Source of the DNA: an uncultured Paludibaculum sp.
Lineage (GTDB): Bacteria; Acidobacteriota; Terriglobia; Bryobacterales; Bryobacteraceae
Assembly (NCBI RefSeq): GCF_963665245.1
Contig: NZ_OY762269.1
Location: 1,804,501-1,868,500 of the forward strand
Length of the DNA stretch: 64,000 nucleotides
Reading direction: 5' to 3'
A model generated the notes under the pieces. The model did not search any database. It was not told where the DNA came from and saw only the letters and a list, made by a program, of their open reading frames with translations. This document shows, piece by piece, positions 50,426-60,307 of the stretch (positions are counted from its first letter, which is position 1; every line of letters starts with the position of its first letter). A program made the position numbers and the translations under genes.

Positions 50426-53400
50426 ATGAGTGCTACCGGTCCAACACTCAGCCAGAGGGGGCGATCGCCGTTCGGGCTGAGGTCCGTCCTCGCCGGGCTG
50501 CTAATTCTACTCGCGGCTGGCAACGCGTTCGCGCAAGGTTACCGCGCCAGCATCACAGGCAAGGTCACTGATCCCAGCGGAGCAGCCGTACCTGGCGCCA
50601 CGGTCCGCGCCATGGACACCGCCACCAATATCGAAACCAAGGCCACCAGCAATTCGGAAGGCCTGTATGTGATCACATTCCTTCTGCCCGGCAACTACAG
50701 ACTGGCCGTCGAAGCCACCGGGTTCAGATCATCCGTCCGCCCGGGCATCACGCTGCAGGTGAACGACCGCATGACCATCGACGTCGCCCTTCAGGTCGGC
50801 GAGGTGAAGGACAGCGTCACGGTAACAGGGGAAGGCCCGCTGCTGACCCCGGAATCCTCGTCCATGGGCCAGGTCATCAGCAACAAGACGATCGTCGAAC
50901 TTCCCTTGAATGGCCGCAATCCACTGGCCCTGCAGCAACTCGTCAGCGGGGTGATCCCCACAGGCCAGAGCGGCAACGTGAACCTGACCCGTCCCTGGGA
51001 TACCAACGGTGTCTCCGACGTCTCTGTCAGCGGAGCTCCGAACCGAGGCAACATGGTCACGCTCAACGGCGTCTACGCCAAGGGCGGCAACCAGGTCTCC
51101 TTCACGCCTTCGATTGACGCAGTAGAGGAATTTAAGGTCCAGAAGAACTCCTATGACGCCGAGTATGGCCACGCCGCGGGCGGCACCATCAACATCGCCA
51201 CCAAGTCCGGCACCAATGAGCTGCACGGCGCGCTGTACGAATTCCTGCGCAATGAGAAGTTCGACGCCAACAGCTTCTTCGCGAACCGCACCGGCGCCAC
51301 CAAAGCCAAGTTCCACATGAATCAGTTCGGCGCCACCGCCGGCGCGCCCATCTACCTGCCCAAGGTATATGACGGCCGCAACAAGAGCTTCTGGTTCTTC
51401 AACTGGGAATCGGTCCGCCAGAACACACCGCCCTCCACGACATCCACGACGGTGCCGACCGAGGCGCAGCGTACGGGCGACTTCTCTTCCCTGAGGACCG
51501 CCGCGGGAGCACCCATTCTGATCTACGATCCGACCACGGTGGCCCCGGTGGAAGGCAAGCCGAACACCTACATCCGCTCGCCGTTCCCCAATAATAAGGT
51601 CCCCACCGACCGGCAAAGCAGCATCGCCAGGAACGTGCTGGGCTACATCCCCACCCCCAATCGTCCAGGCGACCTGACGACCGGTGCGCTGAACTATGTC
51701 TCCACGGGCGGCGGCGTGATCAACTACGACCAGTACGGCACCCGCATCGATCACAACTTCGGTGAGAAGAGCCGCATCTTCGGCTATGTCGGCATCGCCA
51801 ACTACGGCGCCGACAATCTGAACCTCTTCAATAACCTCACCACGGCCAGCACTTCCTTCCAGAAGACGCGCATCGCCTCCATTGACTATGTGCGCAGCCT
51901 CCAGCCGGACTTCATCCTGAATGCCCGCCTCGGCTATTCGCGCAAGTACGAAGGCACCTTTGCCGGCAGCCAGGGCTTCAACGTCGCTTCCCTCGGGTTC
52001 CCCCAATCCCTGGTCACGCAACTGCCCTTCCAGGTCTTCCCGCAGTTCAGCATCGGTGACGCCACCGGCCTCGGCTCGGGCGGCCCGTCCTACAATGCCT
52101 CCGACGGATGGAACGGCTACATCGGGTTCACTAAGGTGAAGTCCAAGCACACGATGAAATTCGGTATGTACGCTCTCGTCCTGCGCGAGTACGACGGCCG
52201 CGGCTCCGACTCCGGCAGCTCCGGCAGCTACAGCTTCGGCCGCAACTGGACCCAGGCCGATCCTTTCACCGCCAACGCCGCCTCCGGCTGGGGCGCTGCG
52301 TCGTTCCTGCTCGGCCTGCCTGCCAGCGGAACGGTGAGCGTCGGCGGCTACCAGGCCACCCAGACCACTTACTATGAGTGGTATTTCCAGGACGACTACA
52401 AAGTGAGCAGCCGCCTCACCCTGAACCTCGGCCTGCGCTGGGAGTTCCAGGGACCGACGACCGATCGTTTCAACCGCGTCATCCGCTCCTACGACTTCGG
52501 CTACGTGCCCACCATCGCCTCCGCCGCGCAGGCCGCCTACCAGAAGAGCCCCTATCCCGGCCTCGCCAACATCGACGTCAAGGGCGCTCCGGTCTTTGCC
52601 GGCGTCAACGGCCAGAGCCGCAGCTATCTTGATCCCGAGTACGACAGCTGGGGTCCCCGCATCGGCCTCGCCTATAAGCTGAACCAACGGATGGTGCTGC
52701 GTTCCGGCTTCGGCACGTTCTTCAACCCGCGCCTCACGGGCGTCGACCTCGGAGGCTTCAACACCAGCACACCGATGGTCACCACCATCGACAGCCTGAC
52801 GCCCGCCAGCACGCTGGCCAATCCGTTCCCGTCAGGCCTTAACCTTGTGCCCTGCGCAACCCGCAACCCGGAGTGCCTGCTCGGCACGGGCATCACCTTC
52901 CGGAACCCGAAGGTCAAGACGCCCGCCGTCCTGAACTACTCGACAGGCTTGCAGGTTGAGTTGCCCGGGCGCTGGCTGCTGGACGCCTCCTATGTCGGCT
53001 CCACCACACGGCGCTTCAATCCGAACTGGGCGCCGAACGCCCTGCCTGCGTCGTACCTCTCGCTAGGGAACGCCCTGCTATCCGCCGTAGCGAATCCGTT
53101 CTACGGCCTCATTCCAGCTTCGGCCGGCACGCTGGGTTCCAAGACCTTCCCCCTGTACCAACTGCTGGCGAAGAATCCGAACTACCCGGTGACCACCAAC
53201 ATGGCCGTCGCCGGTGTTGGCCACAATACTTACCACAGCGCCCAGTTCTCGCTGGAGCGCCGCTTCGCCAACGACTTCAGCATCCTGAGCTCGTACACCT
53301 GGTCGAAGCTCATGGCACACTCCAACTACATGAACCCGGGCTTCTCCGATGCCTTTGAGAACATGGTGGCGGACATCGACCGCACCCAGCGCCTGGTCAT

Positions 53401-53899
53401 CAACGGCATCTACAACCTGCCCGTCGGCAAGGGCAAGCGCTTCGCGATCAATTCCACCATCCTCGATCACGTCATCGGCGGTTGGCAGTTGAGTGGCGTC
53501 GGCGCCTTCCAGTCGGGCGCACCGATCAAGACCAGCAGCAATACGGTCGCCACCGGCCAATCGGTATTCACTTCCGACCGCAATGTCGACAAGTGGTTCA
53601 ACACCGGCGCCTTCGCCGTCCAGCAAGGCATTGCGCAACCCTTCGGGCAGCGCACACTCACGCAGTACCTGAGCGAGTTCCGCAACCAGGGCATTGCCAA
53701 CTACGACATCTCGGTCAACAAGTCCTTCCAGTTGGCCGAGCGCTTCCGGCTGCAGTTCCGGTCTGAGTTCTTCAACGTATTCAACCGCACGCAGTTCGCC
53801 TCACCCAACGTCAGCGTCACCAGTGCAACTTACGGCAAGGTGACGTCACAAGCCAACATCCCACGCCAGATTCAGTTTGGTCTGAAGCTGGTGTACTAA
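50426..53899 (+). CDS. TonB-dependent receptor, Oar-like (second)
   Basis: Outer-membrane receptor of 1157 residues, unrelated in detail to the first receptor but with the same plan. The signal region is RSVLAGLLILLAAGNAFAQ. A carboxypeptidase-regulatory-like domain follows (YRASITGKVTDPSGAAVPGA), then the plug (IVELPLNGRNPLALQQLVS, EFKVQKNSYDAEYGHAAGGT), then a long barrel ending NIPRQIQFGLKLVY with the aromatic C-terminal strand. GGGAGGT precedes the ATG at a good distance. With downstream carbohydrate-active genes and a ROK regulator upstream it most likely imports an oligosaccharide, without a SusD-type partner. A strong terminator follows the gene. Confidence 0.92.
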   Translation: MSATGPTLSQRGRSPFGLRSVLAGLLILLAAGNAFAQGYRASITGKVTDPSGAAVPGATVRAMDTATNIETKATSNSEGLYVITFLLPGNYRLAVEATGFRSSVRPGITLQVNDRMTIDVALQVGEVKDSVTVTGEGPLLTPESSSMGQVISNKTIVELPLNGRNPLALQQLVSGVIPTGQSGNVNLTRPWDTNGVSDVSVSGAPNRGNMVTLNGVYAKGGNQVSFTPSIDAVEEFKVQKNSYDAEYGHAAGGTINIATKSGTNELHGALYEFLRNEKFDANSFFANRTGATKAKFHMNQFGATAGAPIYLPKVYDGRNKSFWFFNWESVRQNTPPSTTSTTVPTEAQRTGDFSSLRTAAGAPILIYDPTTVAPVEGKPNTYIRSPFPNNKVPTDRQSSIARNVLGYIPTPNRPGDLTTGALNYVSTGGGVINYDQYGTRIDHNFGEKSRIFGYVGIANYGADNLNLFNNLTTASTSFQKTRIASIDYVRSLQPDFILNARLGYSRKYEGTFAGSQGFNVASLGFPQSLVTQLPFQVFPQFSIGDATGLGSGGPSYNASDGWNGYIGFTKVKSKHTMKFGMYALVLREYDGRGSDSGSSGSYSFGRNWTQADPFTANAASGWGAASFLLGLPASGTVSVGGYQATQTTYYEWYFQDDYKVSSRLTLNLGLRWEFQGPTTDRFNRVIRSYDFGYVPTIASAAQAAYQKSPYPGLANIDVKGAPVFAGVNGQSRSYLDPEYDSWGPRIGLAYKLNQRMVLRSGFGTFFNPRLTGVDLGGFNTSTPMVTTIDSLTPASTLANPFPSGLNLVPCATRNPECLLGTGITFRNPKVKTPAVLNYSTGLQVELPGRWLLDASYVGSTTRRFNPNWAPNALPASYLSLGNALLSAVANPFYGLIPASAGTLGSKTFPLYQLLAKNPNYPVTTNMAVAGVGHNTYHSAQFSLERRFANDFSILSSYTWSKLMAHSNYMNPGFSDAFENMVADIDRTQRLVINGIYNLPVGKGKRFAINSTILDHVIGGWQLSGVGAFQSGAPIKTSSNTVATGQSVFTSDRNVDKWFNTGAFAVQQGIAQPFGQRTLTQYLSEFRNQGIANYDISVNKSFQLAERFRLQFRSEFFNVFNRTQFASPNVSVTSATYGKVTSQANIPRQIQFGLKLVY

Positions 53900-53908
53900 C
53901 CAACCCAC

Positions 53909-53949
53909 CCAGGGGAGCCGGTTCGCGACAGCGCGGCCGGCTCCCCTGG
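53909..53949 (+). terminator. Strong rho-independent terminator after the second receptor
   Basis: CCAGGGGAGCCGG (53909-53921) pairs perfectly with CCGGCTCCCCTGG (53937-53949), a 13-bp stem with a 15-base loop, followed by CCTTTTTCC. It should stop or reduce transcription from the receptor gene into the downstream enzymes. Confidence 0.85.
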
Positions 53950-53993
53950 CCTTTTTCCACTCTCCTTTCCGGCTCTCGCTCGCAATCCACCGC

Positions 53994-56900
53994 ATGACGC
54001 TTAGAACGACAATTCTTGTCTTTTCAGGGCTCCCGCTCCTGGTGGCCCAGACCCGCCCCGCGGCGCCGCAGACGCTCTACCTGGGAAAGGTGCGGACCTT
54101 CGCGGACACCCTGCTGGCGAATGGCATTGACCGCTACGGCAGCAAGTCCACACCAGCCTGGGTTTCGATGCTGGACATCAAGACCCGCCGCATCCCCGAG
54201 TCGAAGGACCCCAACTGGCAGCGCTCCTACGACGCCGAAGATTACATGCGGAATGCGCGAGGCAGCAATCTCTATCGCGACATTGCCACCATCCACACAT
54301 TTCGGGAGCTTTCGGCCCTTACCGGTGATCCTCGCTATAAGCAGGCTGCCGACGCATACATGACCTGGTTCATGAAGACCTGCGCCAGCCCCACCACCGG
54401 CCTCTTCGCCTGGGGCGAGCACATGTTCTATAACGTCGTCCGGGAAGACATTGAGGCCAACCGGCATGAACTCGAGCGCCAGCTCCCGCCGTGGGAAGAG
54501 CTCTGGCGCCTGAATCCCGAGGCCGTCCGCCGCGAGATCGAGGGTCTCTACACCTACCACATCCACGACAAGGAGACCTTCAACTTCGACCGGCACGGCA
54601 ACTTCTACACCGGCAAGTTCGACGACCCGCAGGTGCGCGGGCCGTACACCAAACATTCGGGGCTGTATGCCTACTCGTTCCTGTTCCTTTACACAAAAAC
54701 CGGGGAGCAGAAGCACCTCGATTGGGCGCTGAAGGCCGGACAGATGTTCTGGAAGGTCCGCAATCCGCAGACGAACCTGATCGGCGGAGCCTGGGCTCCG
54801 GTGCAGAGCGGTCCCACCAATCTGCCTGGACACCTCTCGTGGTACCTGCTGCATGCTTACCGTCTGGACCGCCGGCAGACCGTGCTGCGCGACGTCGCAG
54901 CAGGACTAGCCAAGGCCTATATGCAGGCCTCCTGGGATCCAGTGGCGCGCCGCTACCATCGCGACGTGAATGTTGCCGACGCCAAGCCTCTACCCGGCTA
55001 CCTCTCGCCGTGGAGCGACGGCCAGGGCGAGTCCGGCATGTTCGGCCAGGCGGCCCTCATGGCCTATCAGGAGACCGGCGACGCGGAGTTCCTGGAGTTC
55101 GCCCGCCGCTATGCGCAGGCCGCGCTCGAGGATCCGATCTCCTCCGGCATCCACCCGGAGACTTACGGCAAGAGCCTGGAGTTCCTGCTGGATATGTTTG
55201 AGGCGACGCACGAACCGGCCTACCTCAAGGCCGTCCGCCGCTTTGCCGCCAAAGCATGCGAAACACTCTTCGAGAACGGGCTCATCAAGGAGACTCCGGA
55301 CGGCTACATCTACAACGCCTCCTCCGGAGCCGGCGACCTGGCCCATGCCCTGCTGCGCGCCGCGAAGATGGAATCCGCAGCAGGCATCCCGGCCTCCGAT
55401 GAGGACCGCTTCCCGGCCCTGAGCTCCTGGTCCTTCCCGAAACTCGTCCAATCCGGCCAGACCGTATCCATCTCACTGAAGCCGGGCCCCCTGCCCAAAG
55501 GCGCCGAGGTTGTACTCATCGCCGATGCTGGCCAAGAGATTAGGCCGTCGTCCTCGGCCCAGGGCATGTACCGGTTCGAACTGCCGGCCTACAACGAGGG
55601 CGGCGCCCACCACTTTGCCGCGCGCTGCCGCGTTGCGGGCGCCATGCCCTGGCAGGGCTGGTCGGACCGGCAGACCATCTGGACCAGCGAGAGGGCTGCA
55701 TTCCCGAACATCGTGATCGGAGGGCAGCCAGCACCGGGCGTCGAGAAACTGGCCGCTGCCGCAATCACCGGCAAGCAAGCGCCCAATGCTCTGCCCTGGC
55801 TGTTCCGCCTGCCCGCGGCCGCTCCGCGTTCCGAAGTCAGCGTGCGCCTGACGCCGGAAGAGATCGACCCGTACCTGCCCAACTCGCTAAAGCTCTACCG
55901 TCAGGCCAACAACGCCTGGTTGCCCGTACCGACGAAAGTGGACCTCGGCGCCCGTTCGCTCAGCGCCCAGGCAGCGCCCGGTCTCTACGCCATCGGAGGC
56001 GAGCCTCGCCTGAACTGGCGCCTGCCCACCGACGGGGCACTGCTGATTTCGCCGGTCGTGGCCGACTTCCAACAGGACGGCAAGAGCCTTCAGATTGCCC
56101 TGGCCACGAATGACATCGACAGGTCGCTGCACCTGCTGCGCCCGGATGGAACGTCCCTGTGGCGTTTCCCGGCCAAGGGCGCGCTAGGCACGCCCGTTCT
56201 GGTTCGGACGAGCGGCCAACCCGCCATCGCCTTTGCCTCGCTCGATACGCTCTACCTTGTCAACGCCCAGGGCAAGCAAGTGTGGAGCCATCAGTTCGAG
56301 AGCCGCGTCCTGCCGCCCGCTTTCACGCAGGGCCGCCTCTACGTCGCTACGGCCGGCGGTGAACTGCTCGTGCTCGACGCAGCGGGCGCCGTGCAATGGA
56401 AACACGTGCTCGGCGCCGGCGTAGTGACTGCCCCCGTGGTCGCGGATCTCCTGGGCGACGGCAGCCGCGTCATCCTGGTGGGCGGCGCCGATGCAAAGCT
56501 CCATGCCATCGTCGAAAACAAGGGAGAACTCTGGGCCGCGGATGCTCGCGGGCCGCGCTTCCTGCCGCCCGCCGTCGGCGATATTGATGGGGACGGAAAG
56601 CCGGAGGTGGTCTTCGCGGCGAAGTCTGTCTCCACCGCGCACGAGGTAGCCGCCCTCAACGCGAAGGGCCTTCGCCTGTGGGCCCATGAGGCTCATCGGG
56701 AGGGCGAGTGGGCTCCGGTCCTGGCTGACATGCAGGGGCTCGGCTACAAGCAGGTGATCATCGAGACCGAACTCTTGCCCTGGCCCAAGTGCGAACTGAC
56801 GATTCTCGACCGCGACGGCCGCCGCCTGCGCGGCATCCCGATTCAGAGCCGGGTCACGCTCATCCCGGTAGCCACCGATCTCGACGCCGACGGCAAACTC

Positions 56901-57182
56901 GACCTCGTCTTCCCGTGCAATGAAGACCGCCGCATGCACGCCGTCGCCAACTCCGGGACGGATCTCTGGAGCTTCGCACCCAAGAGCCTCAACTACACGG
57001 GCGCCAAGATGAAGGGTGGCGGGTCGCCCGCTATCGCCGACATTGACGGTGACGGCCGCCTCGAGCTCGTGGTGGGCGATGACGAGACTGTGTTGAACTG
57101 CATCCGCACGGAAACCCGGCTGCCGCCGCGCACCATTGTCATCGGCGAGTTCCGGCACTCTGGCGCACATACAGGCAATTGA
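53994..57182 (+). CDS. Large exported toroid plus FG-GAP/PQQ-type propeller protein
   Basis: A 1062-residue exported protein (signal TTILVFSGLPLLVAQ). Residues about 30-450 are helical with tandem motifs like those of (alpha/alpha) toroid glycan lyases and hydrolases (YRDIATIHTFRELSALTGDP, LYAYSFLFLYTKTGEQKHLD, GQAALMAYQETGDAEFLEFA). A middle beta region (about 470-640) follows. The C-terminal ~400 residues are PQQ-like and FG-GAP repeats, with calcium-type loops DIDGDGKPEVVF, DLDADGKLDLVF and DIDGDGRLELVV. No family name can be given with confidence; a secreted polysaccharide-degrading enzyme is inferred from the context. The start has no clear ribosome-binding site. Confidence 0.7.
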   Translation: MTLRTTILVFSGLPLLVAQTRPAAPQTLYLGKVRTFADTLLANGIDRYGSKSTPAWVSMLDIKTRRIPESKDPNWQRSYDAEDYMRNARGSNLYRDIATIHTFRELSALTGDPRYKQAADAYMTWFMKTCASPTTGLFAWGEHMFYNVVREDIEANRHELERQLPPWEELWRLNPEAVRREIEGLYTYHIHDKETFNFDRHGNFYTGKFDDPQVRGPYTKHSGLYAYSFLFLYTKTGEQKHLDWALKAGQMFWKVRNPQTNLIGGAWAPVQSGPTNLPGHLSWYLLHAYRLDRRQTVLRDVAAGLAKAYMQASWDPVARRYHRDVNVADAKPLPGYLSPWSDGQGESGMFGQAALMAYQETGDAEFLEFARRYAQAALEDPISSGIHPETYGKSLEFLLDMFEATHEPAYLKAVRRFAAKACETLFENGLIKETPDGYIYNASSGAGDLAHALLRAAKMESAAGIPASDEDRFPALSSWSFPKLVQSGQTVSISLKPGPLPKGAEVVLIADAGQEIRPSSSAQGMYRFELPAYNEGGAHHFAARCRVAGAMPWQGWSDRQTIWTSERAAFPNIVIGGQPAPGVEKLAAAAITGKQAPNALPWLFRLPAAAPRSEVSVRLTPEEIDPYLPNSLKLYRQANNAWLPVPTKVDLGARSLSAQAAPGLYAIGGEPRLNWRLPTDGALLISPVVADFQQDGKSLQIALATNDIDRSLHLLRPDGTSLWRFPAKGALGTPVLVRTSGQPAIAFASLDTLYLVNAQGKQVWSHQFESRVLPPAFTQGRLYVATAGGELLVLDAAGAVQWKHVLGAGVVTAPVVADLLGDGSRVILVGGADAKLHAIVENKGELWAADARGPRFLPPAVGDIDGDGKPEVVFAAKSVSTAHEVAALNAKGLRLWAHEAHREGEWAPVLADMQGLGYKQVIIETELLPWPKCELTILDRDGRRLRGIPIQSRVTLIPVATDLDADGKLDLVFPCNEDRRMHAVANSGTDLWSFAPKSLNYTGAKMKGGGSPAIADIDGDGRLELVVGDDETVLNCIRTETRLPPRTIVIGEFRHSGAHTGN

Positions 57183-57264
57183 TGTTTATCTCTGTGTGCA
57201 TGAGTCCGAGTGCGGGCTGAGGGCTGTGTCCCTCATTCAGAAGATTCCAGGAAAGGAACGGACT

Positions 57265-58623
57265 ATGAATCAATCAGAAATATGGAGCCGGCGGAAGTTC
57301 CTCGGCACCTCATCGGCAGCCTGGATGACGGCCGCCGGCGCGCAGCGTGTCCTCGGCGCCAACGACAAGGTTCGCATCGCCGTCTGCGGCGTAAGGAAGC
57401 GCGGCTGGGATCACGTCCGGCAGTTCGCGAAACTGCCCAACGTCGAAGTGGCCGCCATCTGCGAGGTCGACGAGAACGTGCTGAACGGCCGCCTCAAGGA
57501 CATGGAGAAACTGGGTCTGCCCAAGCCAAAGACCTATTTCGACGTGCGCAAGCTGCTGGAGGACAAGTCGATCGACGCCGTCTCGGTCGCCACGCCCACC
57601 AGTTGGCACGCGCTGATCGGCATCTGGGCCTGCCAGGCCGGCAAGGACGCCTATGTCGAGAAGCCCTGCTCCCACAACTGGTGGGAAGGCAAGCAACTCG
57701 TCGCCGCGGCGAAGAAGTACAACCGCATTGTGCAGCACGGCACACAGGGGCGCTCCCGCAAGTCGGGCATGGAGGCCATGACAAAGCTCCACGAGGGGCT
57801 CATCGGAGACATCTACATGGCGCGCGGCCTCTGTTACAAGCGCCGCGACACCATTGGCAAAGCCCCGGCCGAGCCCACGCCTGCCGGCGTCCACTACGAT
57901 CTATGGACCGGACCCGCGCCGCTGCGCCCGTTCACCAGGAATCATTTCCACTACAACTGGCACTGGTTCTGGGACTACGGCAACGGCGACCTCGGCAACC
58001 AGGGCATCCACCAGGTCGACATGGCGCGCCACGGCATGCAGCTCAAGTTCCCGAACAAGATCACGGCCATGGGCGGGCACTTCGTGTTCGACGACGACCA
58101 GGAGACCCCCAACACGTTGTCGTGCGCTTTCCAGTACGATCTGCCGGGCGGCAAGCGCAAGATGATCGAGTTTGAGGTCCGTCATTGGATCACCAACCGC
58201 GAAGCCGAGATCGGCACTGACTTCATGTACAGCAAGGGGCAGGGTCCCAACACGATCGGAACGATCTTCTACGGTGCGAACGGCTATCTCGCCGTCGGCG
58301 ACGAGGACACGCTGAACGGCTACCGCTCCTACATCGGCAAGGACATGATCCCGGGCCCGACCAACCACGAGGGCGGCGATCACTTTGCCAACTTCATCGA
58401 TGTCGTCCGCAGCCGCAAGCAGGAGGACCTGCACGCGCCCATCGAGGAGGGCCACATCTCGTGCACACTGGTCCACCTCGCCAACGCGTCTTACCGCCTG
58501 GGCCGCACCTTGAACTTCGATCCCGCAACGGAGAAGGTGATCGGCGACGATGCCGCCAATCGCCTGTTGCGCGACGCCGACCGCGGCTACCGCGCTCCGT
58601 TCATCATCCCGGACAAAGTCTGA
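57265..58623 (+). CDS. Tat-exported Gfo/Idh/MocA family oxidoreductase
   Basis: An NAD(P)-dependent sugar oxidoreductase-like protein of 452 residues. ATG 57265 has AAGGAA upstream and begins a twin-arginine signal (SRRKFLGTSSAAWMTAAGAQ), so the cofactor-bound protein is exported folded. The Rossmann part is KVRIAVCGVRKRGWDHVRQF, followed by AICEVDENVLNGRLKDMEK and VSVATPTSWHALIGIWACQA; the conserved EKP reads YVEKPCSHNWWEGKQLV. The C-terminal domain includes HWFWDYGNGDLGNQGIHQVD. This group is very common in Acidobacteriota and Planctomycetota sugar loci. It lies between the toroid protein and sialidase genes. Confidence 0.9.
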   Translation: MNQSEIWSRRKFLGTSSAAWMTAAGAQRVLGANDKVRIAVCGVRKRGWDHVRQFAKLPNVEVAAICEVDENVLNGRLKDMEKLGLPKPKTYFDVRKLLEDKSIDAVSVATPTSWHALIGIWACQAGKDAYVEKPCSHNWWEGKQLVAAAKKYNRIVQHGTQGRSRKSGMEAMTKLHEGLIGDIYMARGLCYKRRDTIGKAPAEPTPAGVHYDLWTGPAPLRPFTRNHFHYNWHWFWDYGNGDLGNQGIHQVDMARHGMQLKFPNKITAMGGHFVFDDDQETPNTLSCAFQYDLPGGKRKMIEFEVRHWITNREAEIGTDFMYSKGQGPNTIGTIFYGANGYLAVGDEDTLNGYRSYIGKDMIPGPTNHEGGDHFANFIDVVRSRKQEDLHAPIEEGHISCTLVHLANASYRLGRTLNFDPATEKVIGDDAANRLLRDADRGYRAPFIIPDKV

Positions 58624-58649
58624 CGCAGGTGTAGCTGGAGGATCCATAT

Positions 58650-59792
58650 ATGCGCGGATACACTGGTGCGTGCTTCGCCCTTCTGATGTTGCTGCCTTTC
58701 GCCGAGGGAAAACCGCAGCCTCTGCACGAAGAATTCACGGTGTTCCGCGCAGGGGATCAGGGCTACCATACCTTCCGCATTCCGGCACTTGCAGTTTCCA
58801 ATCGAGGCACCCTGCTCGCCTTCGCGGAAGGCCGGAAGAACTCGCGCTCAGATAGCGGCGACATCGACACTGTGTTGACCCGCAGCCTGGACAACGGGAA
58901 GACATGGCTTCCGTTGCAGGTGGTGGGCGACCGCGGTATCGACACCATCGGCAATCCCACCACCGTAATCGAACGCCGGTCCGGCGCGATCTTCCTGCTG
59001 CTCTCCGGCAACCCCGGGCACGGTAGCGAGGATCAAATCCTGGCCGGCTCCGGCCCAGGCAGCCGCACCGTTTGGGTCACCCGCAGCATGGATGACGGAG
59101 CCACCTGGTCGCCGTTGAAGGAAATCACCGCCTCCGTCAAACCGAAGAACTGGGCCTGGTACGCCACCGGCCCGGGCAACGGTATCCAGTTGAAGGACGG
59201 CCGGCTGGTGATCCCCTGCGACCACACAGTGCTCGGCTCGCGGACGATGTACTCGCACGTCATCTACAGCGACGACCGCGGGGCGAGTTGGCAACTGGGA
59301 GGCACGACCGAAGGCGATTCCGATGAATCCGCCGTCATCGAACGCAGCGACGGCAGCCTGCTGCTGAACATTCGCAGCGACCACAACAAAGCGGGCCAAG
59401 CCAAAAAGCGCCGGGGCATCGCAATCAGCAGCGACCGCGGCCTCACCTGGTCGCCCTTGCATTGGGATCAGACGCTGGTCGAGCCGGTCTGCCAGGCCAG
59501 CATCCTCCGGCTCCGCACACGGCGCCGTGCCGTCCTGTTCTCCAATCCGGCCGATGAGGTGAAACGTATGCGAATGACGGTCCGCGCCAGTTTCGACGAT
59601 GCCGCCACCTGGACCGCGTCCCGCGTCCTGTGGGAGGGGCCAGCCGCCTACTCATCCCTGGCAGAACTACGTGACGGCACGTTTGTCTGCTTCTACGAAC
59701 GCGGTCTGAAGAACTTCCGGGAGACGATGACCCTGGCCCGCTTCAACCTGGCGTGGATCACGGCGGGACCGAGCCGTTCGGACGAGCTTTGA
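58650..59792 (+). CDS. Exo-alpha-sialidase (BNR-repeat neuraminidase)
   Basis: Secreted sialidase of 380 residues, with signal peptide YTGACFALLMLLPFAEG and a GGAGG site before the ATG. The arginine-triad motif YHTFRIPALAVSNRGTLLAF is followed by four Asp boxes: SLDNGKTW, SMDDGATW, SDDRGASW, SSDRGLTW. The nucleophile/acid region includes EGDSDESAVIERSDGSLLLN. The enzyme releases terminal sialic acid from glycans, although related BNR proteins act on other sugars. It is 26 bases after the Gfo/Idh gene, likely in one transcript. Together with a GH92 mannosidase nearby it points to glycoprotein-type glycans. Confidence 0.9.
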   Translation: MRGYTGACFALLMLLPFAEGKPQPLHEEFTVFRAGDQGYHTFRIPALAVSNRGTLLAFAEGRKNSRSDSGDIDTVLTRSLDNGKTWLPLQVVGDRGIDTIGNPTTVIERRSGAIFLLLSGNPGHGSEDQILAGSGPGSRTVWVTRSMDDGATWSPLKEITASVKPKNWAWYATGPGNGIQLKDGRLVIPCDHTVLGSRTMYSHVIYSDDRGASWQLGGTTEGDSDESAVIERSDGSLLLNIRSDHNKAGQAKKRRGIAISSDRGLTWSPLHWDQTLVEPVCQASILRLRTRRRAVLFSNPADEVKRMRMTVRASFDDAATWTASRVLWEGPAAYSSLAELRDGTFVCFYERGLKNFRETMTLARFNLAWITAGPSRSDEL

Positions 59793-59905
59793 TAGCGCTC
59801 CTCTTCGGGGGCCGTAGCCGCTCGCCAGGGGCCGTTGTTGAGCCGGGGACGACCGGCTCCACAACCAGTTCAGCCGCTTTGCGTGGACGACCGCCGCGTC
59901 CAGTT

Positions 59906-60307
59906 CTATTTCGAGAGAGCCATCTCTTCCTGTTGCCGAGCCTTGGCCCGCATGTCCGCGGCCGTCCTGCGGCAATGCTCGGCAAAGAACTTGCAGTGCT
60001 CGGCGCTGTTCGGGGCCATCGGATGTTTCGCCGCGCTCACCTGCGGGTTCCGGGTGTACTCAGCGGCCAGCGCCTCATGCTCCGCCGCTTCGGCGTCATG
60101 CCGTTCAGCCATAGCCATGAAGCTGCGAGCCAGCTCCATGTGGTCGGCCGGTGTCTTGGCGTTGGCCATAAGCGACTTCACCTCTTTGGGCTTCAGCGCC
60201 GTCTTCATCTCACTGGCTGATGCTGGCGATGGCCCGCTCATGACGAGTCCCGCCAAAACCACTGCGGAGGCGATGGCTCGATTCAAGCTCAGAATTCCAC
60301 TTTTCAT
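59906..60307 (-). CDS. Exported helical protein of unknown function
   Basis: A 133-residue protein with signal peptide AIASAVVLAGLVMSGPSPAS, preceded by GGAG. The mature chain is helical and rich in His, Met and Glu (HMELARSFMAMAERHDAEAA, HPMAPNSAEHCKFFAEHCRR), with two AEHC repeats. This suggests a small metal-binding or antiparallel helical bundle protein, but I recognise no family. It is convergent with the sialidase gene, with a 113-base gap that shows no obvious terminator. Confidence 0.65.
   Translation of the reverse strand: MKSGILSLNRAIASAVVLAGLVMSGPSPASASEMKTALKPKEVKSLMANAKTPADHMELARSFMAMAERHDAEAAEHEALAAEYTRNPQVSAAKHPMAPNSAEHCKFFAEHCRRTAADMRAKARQQEEMALSK

Noticed and set aside
50729..52687. 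A 652-codon open frame on the minus strand inside the second TonB receptor gene
   Set aside because: Antisense shadow of a long high-GC gene; composition is low-complexity (many Ala, Val, Gly, Asp) with no signal, motif or ribosome-binding site.
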